In this document: positions 17,213 through 26,342 of the stretch, piece after piece | Numbering within the stretch: the stretch's first letter is position 1 | Layout of the letters: every line of letters starts with the position of its first letter | From: Marinococcus halotolerans DSM 16375 | GTDB taxonomy: Bacteria; Bacillota; Bacilli; Bacillales; Marinococcaceae | Assembly (NCBI RefSeq): GCF_000420725.1 | Contig: NZ_ATVM01000004.1 | Coordinates: 62,001-126,000 of the forward strand | Direction: 5' to 3' | Length of the DNA: 64,000 bases | Program-made: the position numbers and the translations under genes | The notes under the pieces: model-generated | Databases searched by the model: none | What the model saw: the letters and a program-made list of their open reading frames with translations, nothing else | Told to the model about the DNA's origin: nothing

Positions 17213-18760
17213 TTATTGAGTGTTTGTTGTATTCATGGCACGATACTGTGTAGGAGTCGTTCCTTTATATTTCTTGAATACCTTCACAAAATATTTGTAT
17301 TCGCTGTAGCCGACATATTCGGCAATCTCAAATACCCGGTTAGGAGTAGTAACCAACAACTCTGAAGCTTTTTCGATACGGAGCGTATTTAAATAATCCG
17401 AAAAGCTCAATCCTGTTTCCTGCTTGAATAATATACTAAAATAATTTGGAGTAATAAAATGATCTTCAGCAATCGTTTTTGCCTGCAGATCATGCTGATA
17501 ATTATGCTTCATGTAATGCAGCACCTGATCAATGATCCAATTGGTTTCTTTTCTATTTGATAAAGCTCCGGCCATCCGAAGCATATCTTCCATGAAGAAG
17601 CTTTGAATATCTTTGACTGTATTATAAATACGAGTATCGATATCCTGCTGGAGCTTAAACTCGTTTATATCGAATGTCCGCTCCTGTATCTGGGAAAAAA
17701 CCTTATTTTTTATTATTACTTCAAGCTCCCTCATCATACGGAAGGCTGGTTCAACAGCTATATCTCTTTCAATTAATTCGTCAAATACTTCCTGTACCAG
17801 TTCTTTTGCCTCTCCAGTTCGACCTTCCATAATAAAAACAGCCAACTGATCTTTAAACGCTTTCGTAACAGGCAGGGGCGGCACCTGTATTTTTTCGCTC
17901 AACCCAGAGGTAACGCTTTTAGAGGTGCCTCTGATGCTGGTTAAAAATGTATCGGCTTGTTCATAGAGCATTCGTATATCTTGAAAAGGACCTGAAGCGG
18001 AGACTGCTGTCTGGACATTTACCCCTTTCTCTTCGATTTGCTTTTGCAGTTTCGTTATTCGTTCCTTCTTTATTGAAGGAGCTGAGTCGTCCCCACAGCA
18101 TATATATATCCATTCATTTTCGTGCCTCCATACGCGGATGAGTTGTTTAGTCCACACTGCCAGCTTGTCTTCAATCATCTGCATTAACTGCTCTTTCTGC
18201 TCTTCTTTTTCCATCTTTTCTTTCCCATGGGCGTAGCCTTTTATTTCTGCGACCACTACGTAATAGCTTTCGTACTGTTCTTCCCACCGATCCATTTCTT
18301 CATTTGCAATGTGATGGCGGAAAAGCTGTTTTTGCACCGCGAGCTTCAGCTTCTCCCCCGGATCATTATGGTCTTTACCAACATAATGTTTTTTGTGCTG
18401 AAGTCGTTTTACGATGGTTAACAGCTCTTCAATGTTAATCGGCTTTAGTAAAAAGTCATTCACTCCTAGTCGGAGAGCCTGTCTGGCGTATTCGAATTCG
18501 TCATATCCACTGAACATAATCACTTCTACTCCCGGATGAAGCGCGGTCAATTCTTCTGTTAAAGCAAGCCCATCCATATTAGGCATCGTAATATCCGTAA
18601 GAACAATGTCTATTGATTGCTCATTTAATATATCCAGCGCCTCGATACCGTCATAAGCTACACCTTCCACCTTCACACCGATGCTTTCCCAGTCAATCGT
18701 TTGAGAAAGTCCTTCACAGATCATAGGTTCATCGTCCACGATCAGTATTTTCGTTGTCAT
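17213..18760 (-). CDS. Response regulator of the YesN/AraC type
   Basis: 515 residues. N-terminal receiver domain (KILIVDDEP with the acidic pocket, phospho-acceptor Asp in DIVLTDITMPNMDG at about 54, Lys in FLLKPI at about 104), a long middle region, and a C-terminal AraC-type double helix-turn-helix (about 410-510: NYFSILFKQETGLSFSDYLNTLRIEKA and YSEYKYFVKVFKKYKGTTPTQYR). Start ATG 18760 follows GGGGAGG; the preceding kinase gene overlaps it by 32 nt, so the two are translationally coupled. It probably activates the neighbouring sugar transporter genes in response to an extracellular saccharide. Confidence 0.92.
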   Translation of the reverse strand: MTTKILIVDDEPMICEGLSQTIDWESIGVKVEGVAYDGIEALDILNEQSIDIVLTDITMPNMDGLALTEELTALHPGVEVIMFSGYDEFEYARQALRLGVNDFLLKPINIEELLTIVKRLQHKKHYVGKDHNDPGEKLKLAVQKQLFRHHIANEEMDRWEEQYESYYVVVAEIKGYAHGKEKMEKEEQKEQLMQMIEDKLAVWTKQLIRVWRHENEWIYICCGDDSAPSIKKERITKLQKQIEEKGVNVQTAVSASGPFQDIRMLYEQADTFLTSIRGTSKSVTSGLSEKIQVPPLPVTKAFKDQLAVFIMEGRTGEAKELVQEVFDELIERDIAVEPAFRMMRELEVIIKNKVFSQIQERTFDINEFKLQQDIDTRIYNTVKDIQSFFMEDMLRMAGALSNRKETNWIIDQVLHYMKHNYQHDLQAKTIAEDHFITPNYFSILFKQETGLSFSDYLNTLRIEKASELLVTTPNRVFEIAEYVGYSEYKYFVKVFKKYKGTTPTQYRAMNTTNTQ

Positions 18761-20552
18761 TTTCCTCCCCCTCCTCCTGGTTGAGATGCAATTCATTATT
18801 TTTTTCTTTTAAAACAGGAAAACGTATTTGAATATGTGTGCCTGTTTTTGCCGGCACTATGTTCAAACCAAATCCCTCTCCGTACGTGTTGGTAATACGC
18901 TTCTCAATATTTTGCAGCGCAAATCCCTGACGCGATTTAGGAGAGCTGCTTTTTAACTCTTTAATATTTAAGGCTCCAATGCCAAGACCGTTGTCTATAA
19001 CGTCTATAATAAGCTTCTCCCCCATCCGGTAAGCCCGGACATCGATATGGATGGTCTGCTTATTTGCCCCCATCCCATGCTCAATGCTGTTTTCAATTAA
19101 GGGCTGCACAATCATTTTCATTACCGGCACTTTCTCCAATCCCGTTTCTACAAATAAAGAATAGTGAAGTTTTGCTCCCATCCTTCTTTTTTGAAGCTCC
19201 AAATAACTCTTCGTACTCATTAATTCATCTTCAAGGTCCACCCAGGTGTTGCCTTTGCTTAACGTATGCCGGAAAATCCGGGAAAGATCTTCAATGCTTT
19301 TACCAGTGTCAGGGGCTTTTTCCAGCCTCGCTGACCATCGGATCATGTCCAGGGTGTTGTATAGAAAATGCGGGTTGATCTGACTCTGCATCGCCTTCAG
19401 CTCTGATTCCTTCGTCTTAAGCTCCAATTTATATTTTGTATTAATCAGCGATTGAATTTCCTGCACCATTCGGTTGAAGCGTCTGCTTAATGTACCGATT
19501 TCATCTTTGGAAGCCACTTCCACACGGGCAGTAAAATCACCCTTTTCCACCCTTTTAATTTCTCGTGTTAAGGCTCCGATAGGCTTCAAAACAAACATGA
19601 AAAAGCCTATAATAACAAGGATACTTAAAAGAATGGTGCCAATAATAATACCGGCAGTAATGTGGCGTACGTTAGAAAGCTCCGTTGCTATATACGATTC
19701 CTTCACCATGGAGACAAGATATAAATCTTCGAGCTGCTTGGAAGAAACGTAATAATCTTCACCATTGTAGCTGTATTTAAAGGGCTCCTCCTGTTCGTTT
19801 TTTATCCGCCGCATAAGGGTTTGGTCGGAAAAAGAGCTTCCGGCGGTTTCTTTGTCTGCATGAAGCATCAATGTACCATCTTCTCTCAGTACAAATAAGT
19901 CGCTAGAGGCATTTTCCAAATCACTCATTAAATAATCATACAATTGCTGCTCATTTAGGTGGATTCGCACCTCCCCTATTGAATTCGTAAAATCATACCG
20001 GCTGTTAATCTGGCGAAACAGGCTGATCACTTTTTTCTCTTCTGCCGGAAAACCTGTCTGCACTTCATATGGATCTGTCCATAGCACCCGTCCCTCCAGT
20101 TCTCTCGAAGCCTTGATCCAATTTTTATTTTCGTTTTCAACATAGTCCCCCATCATAATGGAACGCCCATTTTCCCCTTCAATAAAAACTGACTGAAAAT
20201 AACTTTTATTTGTTAAGTGAAAGGTGAAAAATGCGCGTAGATTTTCATTCATGTTGCTGAATTCTTCCACCGTGGCCTCCCCGTCTTCAAGGGTCAAATA
20301 CTGATGGAATTCGTTATTATATATAATGTATTCTGAAATATCCTCAATCTCTCTCATCGTGTTACTCAAGTCAGCTTCAATGGAAGAAAGGTTTTGATTA
20401 GAAGTTTCAAGCGCCTGTTGACGAAGAATATTATTGGATTGATAAAAAAAGATAACACTTATTGCTAAGATAGGAAGCGTAGCCAGGCAAAGAAATATGA
20501 TGGTTGATTTTGATTTGAGGCTCCAGTCCTTTACTTGAAGCTTTTTACGCAC
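18729..20552 (-). CDS. Sensor histidine kinase of the YesM (LytS-like) type
   Basis: 607 residues. Membrane segment at about 17-37, a large extracellular Cache-like sensor (about 40-285), a second membrane segment (about 290-315), HAMP (about 318-370), then a His kinase domain with phospho-acceptor histidine in QINPHFLYNTLDMIRW (about 395) and an ATPase domain with the N box in QPLIENSIEHGM (about 490) and DNGLGIG. The start is GTG 20552 with AAGGAGG 8 nt upstream. Partner of the overlapping YesN-type regulator. Together they probably sense a sugar outside the cell, perhaps through the solute-binding lipoprotein encoded just upstream. Confidence 0.92.
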   Translation of the reverse strand: MRKKLQVKDWSLKSKSTIIFLCLATLPILAISVIFFYQSNNILRQQALETSNQNLSSIEADLSNTMREIEDISEYIIYNNEFHQYLTLEDGEATVEEFSNMNENLRAFFTFHLTNKSYFQSVFIEGENGRSIMMGDYVENENKNWIKASRELEGRVLWTDPYEVQTGFPAEEKKVISLFRQINSRYDFTNSIGEVRIHLNEQQLYDYLMSDLENASSDLFVLREDGTLMLHADKETAGSSFSDQTLMRRIKNEQEEPFKYSYNGEDYYVSSKQLEDLYLVSMVKESYIATELSNVRHITAGIIIGTILLSILVIIGFFMFVLKPIGALTREIKRVEKGDFTARVEVASKDEIGTLSRRFNRMVQEIQSLINTKYKLELKTKESELKAMQSQINPHFLYNTLDMIRWSARLEKAPDTGKSIEDLSRIFRHTLSKGNTWVDLEDELMSTKSYLELQKRRMGAKLHYSLFVETGLEKVPVMKMIVQPLIENSIEHGMGANKQTIHIDVRAYRMGEKLIIDVIDNGLGIGALNIKELKSSSPKSRQGFALQNIEKRITNTYGEGFGLNIVPAKTGTHIQIRFPVLKEKNNELHLNQEEGEENDNENTDRGR

Positions 20553-20575
20553 TGCCCTGCCCTCCTTTCTGTAAA

Positions 20576-20616
20576 CAAAAAGGAGGATAAACCTGAAATT
20601 CGGTTATCCTCCTTTT
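20576..20616 (-). terminator. Terminator between the binding protein and the kinase genes
   Basis: AAAAGGAGGATAA-type arms flank a short loop, with T runs after the stem. On the minus strand it would cut most transcripts after the lipoprotein gene and let some run on to the two-component genes. This is a common way to make more binding protein than regulator. Confidence 0.8.
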
Positions 20617-20660
20617 ACTTAGTATATACGAAATCATCTTTGACAGGCAGATAAGCTGAA

Positions 20661-21944
20661 TTACTCTACTTCTTTTTGCAGAGCTTCACCGATTTCTTCT
20701 GGTGTCGCTTCTCCAAGTGTTAAAGCTTGGAGCTGGTTTTCCAATTCATCATTTAAACTCGGTGTAAGGGTTGCATCATACACTGGGGCATTTTCTGCCT
20801 CCTGTGTAAGCTCCATCATTTCTTTTATTAGTGGGTCCAGTTCATCATTTGGATTCTCTACGTTGGTCGGGACAATCCGCCCCACAGCCTGAAGTTCTTC
20901 AAATAATTCTTCATTATAAAGCCATTTCAAAAATTCTTTAGCTGCTTCCTTTTTCTCGTCCGATATATCGCTGTTAATTGCACTCGCGCTTCCCATAGTA
21001 TTTGAAATACTGTTACGCTCACCTAAAGGAATCGTAGCAAGACCAATCTCCTGATCCTCCTGTTTATTTTCGATAATTTCAGTGGCAGCCCAGTTCCCGT
21101 CCATTACCATAGCAGACTCCTCCTGCAGAAACTGATCTATCATCTGCATGCTGTCAATCGTATTCAAATCAGTATTAAACGCTTCCATGTTATTTAACTC
21201 TTCAATGACTTCAAGACCCTGGATAAACTCTGGATCAGTAAATTTCCTATCTCCATTTTCCACGTCCTCCAAAAAGTCAGGACCTGTAAATCGATCCGCT
21301 ATAGTTGAAATGTAGACTGACTGCAAAACCCATCCGCCTGAATTTCCAAGAGATATTGGAGTCACATCTTCATCCTTTAAATCTTCAATAAGCTGCAGGA
21401 ACCCTTCATAATCTTCCGGAAAACTATCATGCCCCGCCTCGCTCAGCATTTCTTTGTTATAGTATATAAAATGTGTTGGGTTACTGTTTACCGGCACCGC
21501 ATATGTGTTGTCTTCTATCGTAAATTCATCAAAAGACCCTTCTTCCAGTAAACCGCTATCAAGCCAGTGATCCTCTATGTCATCAATCGGCTCCACCGCA
21601 CCCGCTTCTACAAGCGGCCGCAGTTCAGCTCCCGGCCATACTTGAAATACGTCCGGCAGGTCCCCGCCAGCGGCCCGAGTGTTTAACCTTGTACGATAAT
21701 CATCGTTCGGTGTTGTATTTACATCCAGTTGAATATCCTCATGTTCATCATTAAATTTATTTACTATTTTCATGAATGCTTCAAAATCAGGACGTCCTGT
21801 ATCAGCCGATTTCCAGTAGCTGAGCGTTATCACATCGTCATCTCCTCCGCCGCTACCGCTTTCATTTCCGCACGCAGCGAGCCCCCCAAGCGCCAGTGCA
21901 CCAGCAAGTGAAGCCGCTACCGGCTTTTTCCATCTACTCCCCAT
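20661..21944 (-). CDS. Extracellular sugar-binding lipoprotein of an ABC importer
   Basis: 427 residues. N-terminal signal peptide ending in a lipobox (GGLAACGNES; lipid-bearing Cys at about 25), then a short Gly/Ser/Asp linker and a family 1 solute-binding fold with SYWKSADTGRPDFEAF near 45 and the conserved AMVMDGNWAATEI region near 285. Mature protein is very acidic, as in secreted proteins of salt- or alkali-adapted bacilli. It supplies substrate to the two CUT1 permeases at 15.3-17.1 kb. Start ATG 21944 has GAGGGGG upstream. First gene of the transcript with a perfect cre pattern 20 bp before it. Confidence 0.93.
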   Translation of the reverse strand: MGSRWKKPVAASLAGALALGGLAACGNESGSGGGDDDVITLSYWKSADTGRPDFEAFMKIVNKFNDEHEDIQLDVNTTPNDDYRTRLNTRAAGGDLPDVFQVWPGAELRPLVEAGAVEPIDDIEDHWLDSGLLEEGSFDEFTIEDNTYAVPVNSNPTHFIYYNKEMLSEAGHDSFPEDYEGFLQLIEDLKDEDVTPISLGNSGGWVLQSVYISTIADRFTGPDFLEDVENGDRKFTDPEFIQGLEVIEELNNMEAFNTDLNTIDSMQMIDQFLQEESAMVMDGNWAATEIIENKQEDQEIGLATIPLGERNSISNTMGSASAINSDISDEKKEAAKEFLKWLYNEELFEELQAVGRIVPTNVENPNDELDPLIKEMMELTQEAENAPVYDATLTPSLNDELENQLQALTLGEATPEEIGEALQKEVE

Positions 21945-21964
21945 TAATATATCCCCCTCATTAA

Positions 21965-21978
21965 TGTAATCGCTTTCA
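21965..21978. promoter_or_regulatory. CcpA cre site before the binding protein gene
   Basis: On the minus strand TGAAAGCGATTACA fits TGNAANCGNWWNCA without mismatch. It lies 21 bp upstream of the start codon, where it would overlap or follow the transcription start. The same 14-mer recurs at 33937-33950. Confidence 0.7.
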
Positions 21979-22068
21979 AAAACAATCGTATCATGAGGCT
22001 TTTAAGGAAGTAATACAACAAAATTTGAATAATATCTACTTTCTTAATCTGAGTGTTTACTATTATGT

Positions 22069-22118
22069 AAAAAGCCGCTTCAGGTTCCGGGCGCACCAGA
22101 AGCCTAAAACGGCTTTAT
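22069..22118 (-). terminator. Terminator of the dnaX-yaaK-recR-yaaL transcript
   Basis: AAAGCCG and CGGCTTT outer arms with an inner AGGCTTC/GAACCT pairing; on the minus strand followed by TTTTT. It lies directly after yaaL. Confidence 0.8.
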
Positions 22119-22122
22119 TGTA

Positions 22123-22353
22123 TTAATCCAAAGCAAACGGACTTGTTTTTACTTCATACCTCTGATGCCTTGCTTCTTTGAGTAAAAAAACATATTTGGC
22201 CTGATGAATTTTGAACTGGATGGTAAGCTCTTCCGAAGGCTCCACGCTTTTATTCAACAGCTGCTGGTACTGCTCCATTTTTTCCTTTGCCGCGTAGATA
22301 TGGTCCTTCAGCCGTTCGAGCTCCTGTTTTTTCAGCTTTTTTTTCAGTGGCAT
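22123..22353 (-). CDS. yaaL: YaaL family protein (DUF2508)
   Basis: 76 residues, mostly helical and charged, with a basic N-terminus (MPLKKKLKKQELERLK). Length and position directly after recR identify it as YaaL. Its function is not known. The start ATG 22353 has AAGGGGAT upstream and lies just inside the 3-prime intergenic region of recR. In B. subtilis the next gene is bofA; here a terminator follows and bofA is absent. Confidence 0.85.
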   Translation of the reverse strand: MPLKKKLKKQELERLKDHIYAAKEKMEQYQQLLNKSVEPSEELTIQFKIHQAKYVFLLKEARHQRYEVKTSPFALD

Positions 22354-22363
22354 ACAGATCCCC

Positions 22364-22960
22364 TTACAGTTCGCGACGTCCTTCAATGGCTTTTGACAAT
22401 GTTACTTCATCAGCGTATTCCAGATCCCCGCCGATCGGCAGACCATGAGCAATTCTTGTCACCTTCATACCGGTCGGCTTCAAAAGCTTCGAAATATACA
22501 TGGCTGTAGCTTCTCCCTCAATAGTCGGGTTCGTCGCAATGATCACTTCCTGGATCTGCTCATCCTGCAGCCGAGTTAACAGGTCCGGCACGTTAATGTC
22601 CTCAGGCCCAATGCCGTCCATGGGCGAAATCGCCCCGTGCAGCACGTGGTACAGCCCTGAGAACTCCCGCATTTTTTCCATCGCGATAACGTCTTTGACG
22701 TCCTGCACGACGCACACGATAGAGCGGTCGCGCTGCTTATCCTGACAGATATAGCATGGGTCCGTATCAGTAATGTGGTGGCAGACCGAACAATACGTAA
22801 GCTCCCGTTTTGCATTAACAAGCGCTTTGGCAAATTCGAGAACATCGTCTTCTTTCATATCTAATACATAAAAAGCCAGCCGACCGGCCGTTTTCGGGCC
22901 GATGCCGGGCAGCTTCATAAAGCTGTCGATTAATTGCGAAATAGGTGTCGGATACTGCAC
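22364..22960 (-). CDS. recR: Recombination mediator protein RecR
   Basis: 198 residues, normal length. N-terminal helix-hairpin-helix ([20 protein letters not shown], about 13-32), C4 zinc finger ([16 protein letters not shown], about 57-72), Toprim domain ([13 protein letters not shown]...[17 protein letters not shown], about 82-150) and the C-terminal Walker-like tail [16 protein letters not shown]. It works with RecF and RecO to load RecA at stalled forks. GTG start 22960 with AGGAGGAG upstream; lies 11 nt after yaaK in the dnaX transcript. Confidence 0.97.
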   Translation of the reverse strand: MQYPTPISQLIDSFMKLPGIGPKTAGRLAFYVLDMKEDDVLEFAKALVNAKRELTYCSVCHHITDTDPCYICQDKQRDRSIVCVVQDVKDVIAMEKMREFSGLYHVLHGAISPMDGIGPEDINVPDLLTRLQDEQIQEVIIATNPTIEGEATAMYISKLLKPTGMKVTRIAHGLPIGGDLEYADEVTLSKAIEGRREL

Positions 22961-22971
22961 CTGATCTCCTC

Positions 22972-23283
22972 CTAGAACATTCCGGGAATGTTCATTCCTT
23001 TAGTAAATTTCCCCATGTCCTGCTCAACGAGCTCATCCACTTTTTTCAGTGCTTCATTCATTGCTGCAAGCATGAGATCCTGAAGCATCTCCACATCGTC
23101 CGGATCGACAACATCTTCGTCAATTTCAATGTCTAAAATCTGCTTGTCCCCGGAAGCTACTACTTTTACCGCTCCGCCGCCAGCTGTTGCTTCTACTGAT
23201 TTTTCCTTCAGCTCTTCCTGAGCCTTCTGCATATCCTTCTGCATTTTCTGCATCTGCTTCATCATATTTGCCTGGTTTTTCAT
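22972..23283 (-). CDS. yaaK: Nucleoid-associated protein YaaK (YbaB/EbfC family)
   Basis: 103 residues. N-terminal coiled coil rich in Met, Gln and Lys ([20 protein letters not shown]), then the small alpha/beta YbaB core with [20 protein letters not shown]. Forms tweezer-shaped dimers that bind DNA with little sequence preference. Start ATG 23283. Between dnaX and recR, the standard order. Confidence 0.96.
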   Translation of the reverse strand: MKNQANMMKQMQKMQKDMQKAQEELKEKSVEATAGGGAVKVVASGDKQILDIEIDEDVVDPDDVEMLQDLMLAAMNEALKKVDELVEQDMGKFTKGMNIPGMF

Positions 23284-23301
23284 TATAAATTCCTCCTCAT
23301 A

Positions 23302-25053
23302 TTAGTGATCCACGACTTCGACAAACTCAGAGCCGAAGCGCTTCACTGCTTCATCCACCAGCGGATCCGGCGGCTCTTCCTGCGAGTCTTCCGGAGCTTC
23401 GGATTCTTCGCTTTCTGCTTCTTCTGTACCGTTTTCCTGCTGATGCTGCTTATACTCTTCCTTAATCCTTTCCCATTCATTCGAAAGGATCGTGTATGGC
23501 TCCAGTTCTTTCCCCGTGATTTCCCGAAGGGCGTCGATAACCTCCTGCTGGAACTTTGTTTCAATCATGTTGCGGTGCATTTCATTTTTGAAGGCTAAAA
23601 GCACAGCTGTCTCATTCACAATCACTGGTTTGGAGTTGTTCAGCCAGGCATGACCGGGCACGCTTCTCGCCCGCATCGCGTTCATCACGCTGTTCCACTG
23701 GTTGGCCAGATCCTGCAGGTCCTGCTTCGTCGCTGTTTTTAGAATCTCTTTGACTTTACCCTGGGACGGAGAAGAAGAAGCTCCTTTTTTGGGAGCGCGC
23801 CTGGCCGGCTCCGGATTAGGCTCTTCGGCTGCCGGCGCTTCCTGAACCGGAGCTGTCTGCTGTGCCGGTTTTTCTTTCAACGCTTTTTCAAGTGATGCAA
23901 TACGGTTTTCCAGACGCGCCGTTCTGTCCTCCGAAACACTGCTTTCTGCCGCCGGGGCAGTACTATTGGCAGAGGTATGGCAGGACTGAATCAACGCCAC
24001 CTCCAGAAAGATTTTAGGATGGCTCGACCAGCGCATGTCCTGATGAATTTTATTTAACTGATCAATCATCTGGTAAATCCATTCTGCCGGCACATCAGAA
24101 GACAGGGCTTCAAACTCCTGATCGAGCGTGGCCCGGTCCAACAGCTCCTGCATGCCCGGAGCCGCCTGATGCAGCAGCATATCCCGGAGGTAGTAGATAA
24201 TGTCCTCCATAAAACGAACCGGGTCTTTGCCTTCCTTTACCAGGCGGTCGGCTGCCTGTACTGCTTCGGCTGTATTCTGTTCCTTCAGTGCACGCACAGT
24301 ATCTGTCAAAAACTGCTGCGACACGGCGCCGGTGATCGCCAGCACGTCTTCTGCCCGGACTGCTTCCTCAGCAAACGACATGGCCTGGTCAAGCAGGCTG
24401 AGCGCATCTCTCATTCCACCTTCAGCCGCCCGGGCAATCAGGTAGAGCGCCTGTTCCTCCGCCGACTCCTGCTGCTCACCTAGTATATATTTCATGCGTT
24501 CGACCAGCGTCTCCGGCTGGATACGTTTAAAATCAAAACGCTGACAGCGGGAAACAATAGTAAGCGGAATTTTGTGCGGCTCCGTGGTCGCCAAAACAAA
24601 AACAGCATGCTTCGGAGGCTCTTCCAATGTTTTCAGCAGCGCATTGAAGGCCCCGGTCGACAGCATGTGCACCTCATCGATAATATACACTTTATAACGG
24701 ATATCCCTCGGAGCGGCAATCACGTTTTCGCGGATATAACGAATCTCATCCACCCCGTTATTGGAGGCGGCGTCAATTTCTATCACGTCAACGACTGAAC
24801 CGTCCATGATCCCTCTGCAGGCATCACATTCGTTACATGGTTCAGCTGTCGGAGCCTGCACACAGTTAATCGCTTTGGCGAAGATCTTAGCGGCACTCGT
24901 TTTTCCTGTTCCTCTTGGACCGCTGAATAAGTAAGCATGGGAGAATTTTTCCTGCACGAGGGCATTTTGAAGCGTTTTTGTAATATGTTCCTGGCCCACT
25001 ACGTCTTCAAGCAGCTGTGGCCGCCACATCCGGTATAAAGCTTGATGGCCCAA
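23302..25053 (-). CDS. dnaX: DNA polymerase III tau/gamma subunit
   Basis: 583 residues. AAA+ clamp-loader ATPase: Walker A FSGPRGTGKTSAAKIFAKA (about 45-62), four-cysteine zinc module with CNECDAC (about 75-81), Walker B YIIDEVHMLS, sensor 1 LATTEPHKIP and the SRC motif VSRCQRFDF. After about 375 comes a proline/alanine/glutamate-rich linker and a C-terminal tau domain for the polymerase. The start is TTG 25053: AGGGGGG lies 8 nt upstream and the protein begins in register with B. subtilis DnaX; an ATG 4 nt upstream is out of frame. It loads the DnaN clamp encoded at 48 kb. Confidence 0.97.
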   Translation of the reverse strand: MGHQALYRMWRPQLLEDVVGQEHITKTLQNALVQEKFSHAYLFSGPRGTGKTSAAKIFAKAINCVQAPTAEPCNECDACRGIMDGSVVDVIEIDAASNNGVDEIRYIRENVIAAPRDIRYKVYIIDEVHMLSTGAFNALLKTLEEPPKHAVFVLATTEPHKIPLTIVSRCQRFDFKRIQPETLVERMKYILGEQQESAEEQALYLIARAAEGGMRDALSLLDQAMSFAEEAVRAEDVLAITGAVSQQFLTDTVRALKEQNTAEAVQAADRLVKEGKDPVRFMEDIIYYLRDMLLHQAAPGMQELLDRATLDQEFEALSSDVPAEWIYQMIDQLNKIHQDMRWSSHPKIFLEVALIQSCHTSANSTAPAAESSVSEDRTARLENRIASLEKALKEKPAQQTAPVQEAPAAEEPNPEPARRAPKKGASSSPSQGKVKEILKTATKQDLQDLANQWNSVMNAMRARSVPGHAWLNNSKPVIVNETAVLLAFKNEMHRNMIETKFQQEVIDALREITGKELEPYTILSNEWERIKEEYKQHQQENGTEEAESEESEAPEDSQEEPPDPLVDEAVKRFGSEFVEVVDH

Positions 25054-25153
25054 CCATGTTTCCCCCCTTCTTTTCCGTTTCTTCCTCTATTCATTATACC
25101 TATTTATAAAGGTATTTTCAAAACTCAAACAACCTGAGGAGGGATGCGAATAT

Positions 25154-25188
25154 AAAAATAAAACGACCCCTGAGACGGAATCGTTTAG
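25154..25188 (-). terminator. Terminator of the SRP RNA gene
   Basis: AAACGA and TCGTTT arms with an inner CC/GG pair; on the minus strand followed by TATTTTTA. It begins 12 nt after the SRP RNA 3-prime end. Confidence 0.75.
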
Positions 25189-25199
25189 CTGATATGTTT

Positions 25200-25478
25200 A
25201 TAGAGCCGTGCACCTTTCTTCGACAATATTTTCATAAGCGTTACCTGCGCAGTTTGCTCGGTCCAGGCAGCTCTGCGGCACACGGAAGAGTCCGCTTACT
25301 GCTGCTTCCTTCCGGACCTGACAGGGTTCGCGGGTTTCCGTTGCGCAGAACCTGGACGTCAACACCACTTACGCAGGGCAGACCCTACAAAAATAAAGCC
25401 TCGGAAAGGGATTCGGTCTTGCTATAGCGGATTGCAAGTACAGGGCACCGCTACCTCCCCACTTAGCACGGCAAATGG
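25200..25478 (-). ncRNA. scr: Signal recognition particle RNA (scRNA, about 275 nt)
   Basis: On the minus strand the sequence follows the B. subtilis scRNA closely: GCCGTGCTAAGTGGGGAGGT near the 5-prime end, the GGTGCCCTGTA block, the AAGTGGTGTTGACGT block, and the apical domain with GTCAGGTCCGGAAGGAAGCA that binds Ffh. The ends pair (GCCGTGC with GCACGGC), closing the long rod. It is the large form with Alu and S domains typical of Bacillus. Ends are placed from this pairing and may be off by a few nt. Located between the YycC-like gene and dnaX, the conserved place in this family. Confidence 0.95.
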
Positions 25479-25558
25479 GTTCACTATATTTGGGCACTTC
25501 TTATCGAAGCGCATTAATAAGTATATCTATTTTTTCAGCATTATGCAACCGATGAGGT

Positions 25559-25729
25559 TCAATCAGCAGATATAAATTTACAGCCACTTTTACCGACTTC
25601 TTTTTCTTCCCACTCGGCAATTTTTTCTTTAATCAGATGAGGCGGTGTATGCATGATTTGCTCCGCCGGGACATTAAGCTTTTCAGACAGCTTCTGCGCC
25701 GTTTCCACGGTAAATTGATTTGAACGCAC
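25559..25729 (-). CDS. YycC-like small protein
   Basis: A 56-codon frame on the minus strand starts at GTG 25729 with AGGGGG 7 nt upstream. The protein starts MRSNQFTVETAQKLSEKLNV and continues with PAEQIMHTPPHLIKEKIAE, closely matching the B. subtilis YycC family (PF14174): the core TAxKLSExLN-x-PxEQxMHxPxH is plain. The C-terminal tail with a single cysteine (KSGCKFISAD) is specific to this copy. Function unknown. It lies between tadA and the SRP RNA, in a gap of 340 bp that otherwise holds no gene. Confidence 0.75.
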   Translation of the reverse strand: MRSNQFTVETAQKLSEKLNVPAEQIMHTPPHLIKEKIAEWEEKEVGKSGCKFISAD

Positions 25730-25815
25730 TGGAAAACCCCCTGTTTATTCAATAATTTTGTTAAATATAGCACGGTCTGCTTCTATATTCCAAATAGAAT
25801 TAAACGGCTGTAGAG

Positions 25816-26301
25816 CTATTCCCCATTTTCTTTCCTACTATTCTTTTTCTTATCTCTCATTTGCCGGAAAAATGAAGTAAGAAGGTGTGCACAGGCGGCG
25901 CTTTCAACTTCGGGGACGACGTTACAGCGGTGATTAAAGCGTTCCTCCTGAAGCAGGTTCATCAGCGTCCCGGCGCAGCCTGCCTTGGGGTCATACGCTC
26001 CAAAAACGACAGAAGGCACCCGGGACTGCACAATAGCTCCCGCGCACATCGGACACGGCTCAAGCGTAACGTAAAGCGTACATTCCTCAAGCCGCCAGCT
26101 GTTTAAAAATGTACACGCCTCCTGAATGGCAATCATCTCAGCATGAGCACAGGCCTGCTGATCTTCCTCCCGCCTGTTCCGTCCCCATCCGATCACTTCA
26201 TTTTGATAAACGATGACCGCACCAATTGGCACTTCTCCTGCTGCTTCTGCCTGCTCTGCTTCGCGGATGGCTTCCTGCATCCAATATGTATGTAGATCCA
26301 T
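25816..26301 (-). CDS. tadA: tRNA-specific adenosine deaminase TadA
   Basis: 161 residues. Zinc-dependent deaminase with ligands in CAHAEMIAI (H-A-E, about 52-60) and LEPCPMCAGAI (PCxxC, about 82-92). It converts A34 of tRNA-Arg(ACG) to inosine. Start ATG 26301 is chosen because AGAGGG lies 9 nt upstream and the protein then begins like B. subtilis TadA; an in-frame GTG at 26322 lacks a site. Located between tRNA-Ser and the SRP RNA, as usual. Confidence 0.95.
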   Translation of the reverse strand: MDLHTYWMQEAIREAEQAEAAGEVPIGAVIVYQNEVIGWGRNRREEDQQACAHAEMIAIQEACTFLNSWRLEECTLYVTLEPCPMCAGAIVQSRVPSVVFGAYDPKAGCAGTLMNLLQEERFNHRCNVVPEVESAACAHLLTSFFRQMRDKKKNSRKENGE

Positions 26302-26342
26302 CACCGTCTGCCCTCTTTTCACTCGTAACGGATAGTGGCGTT

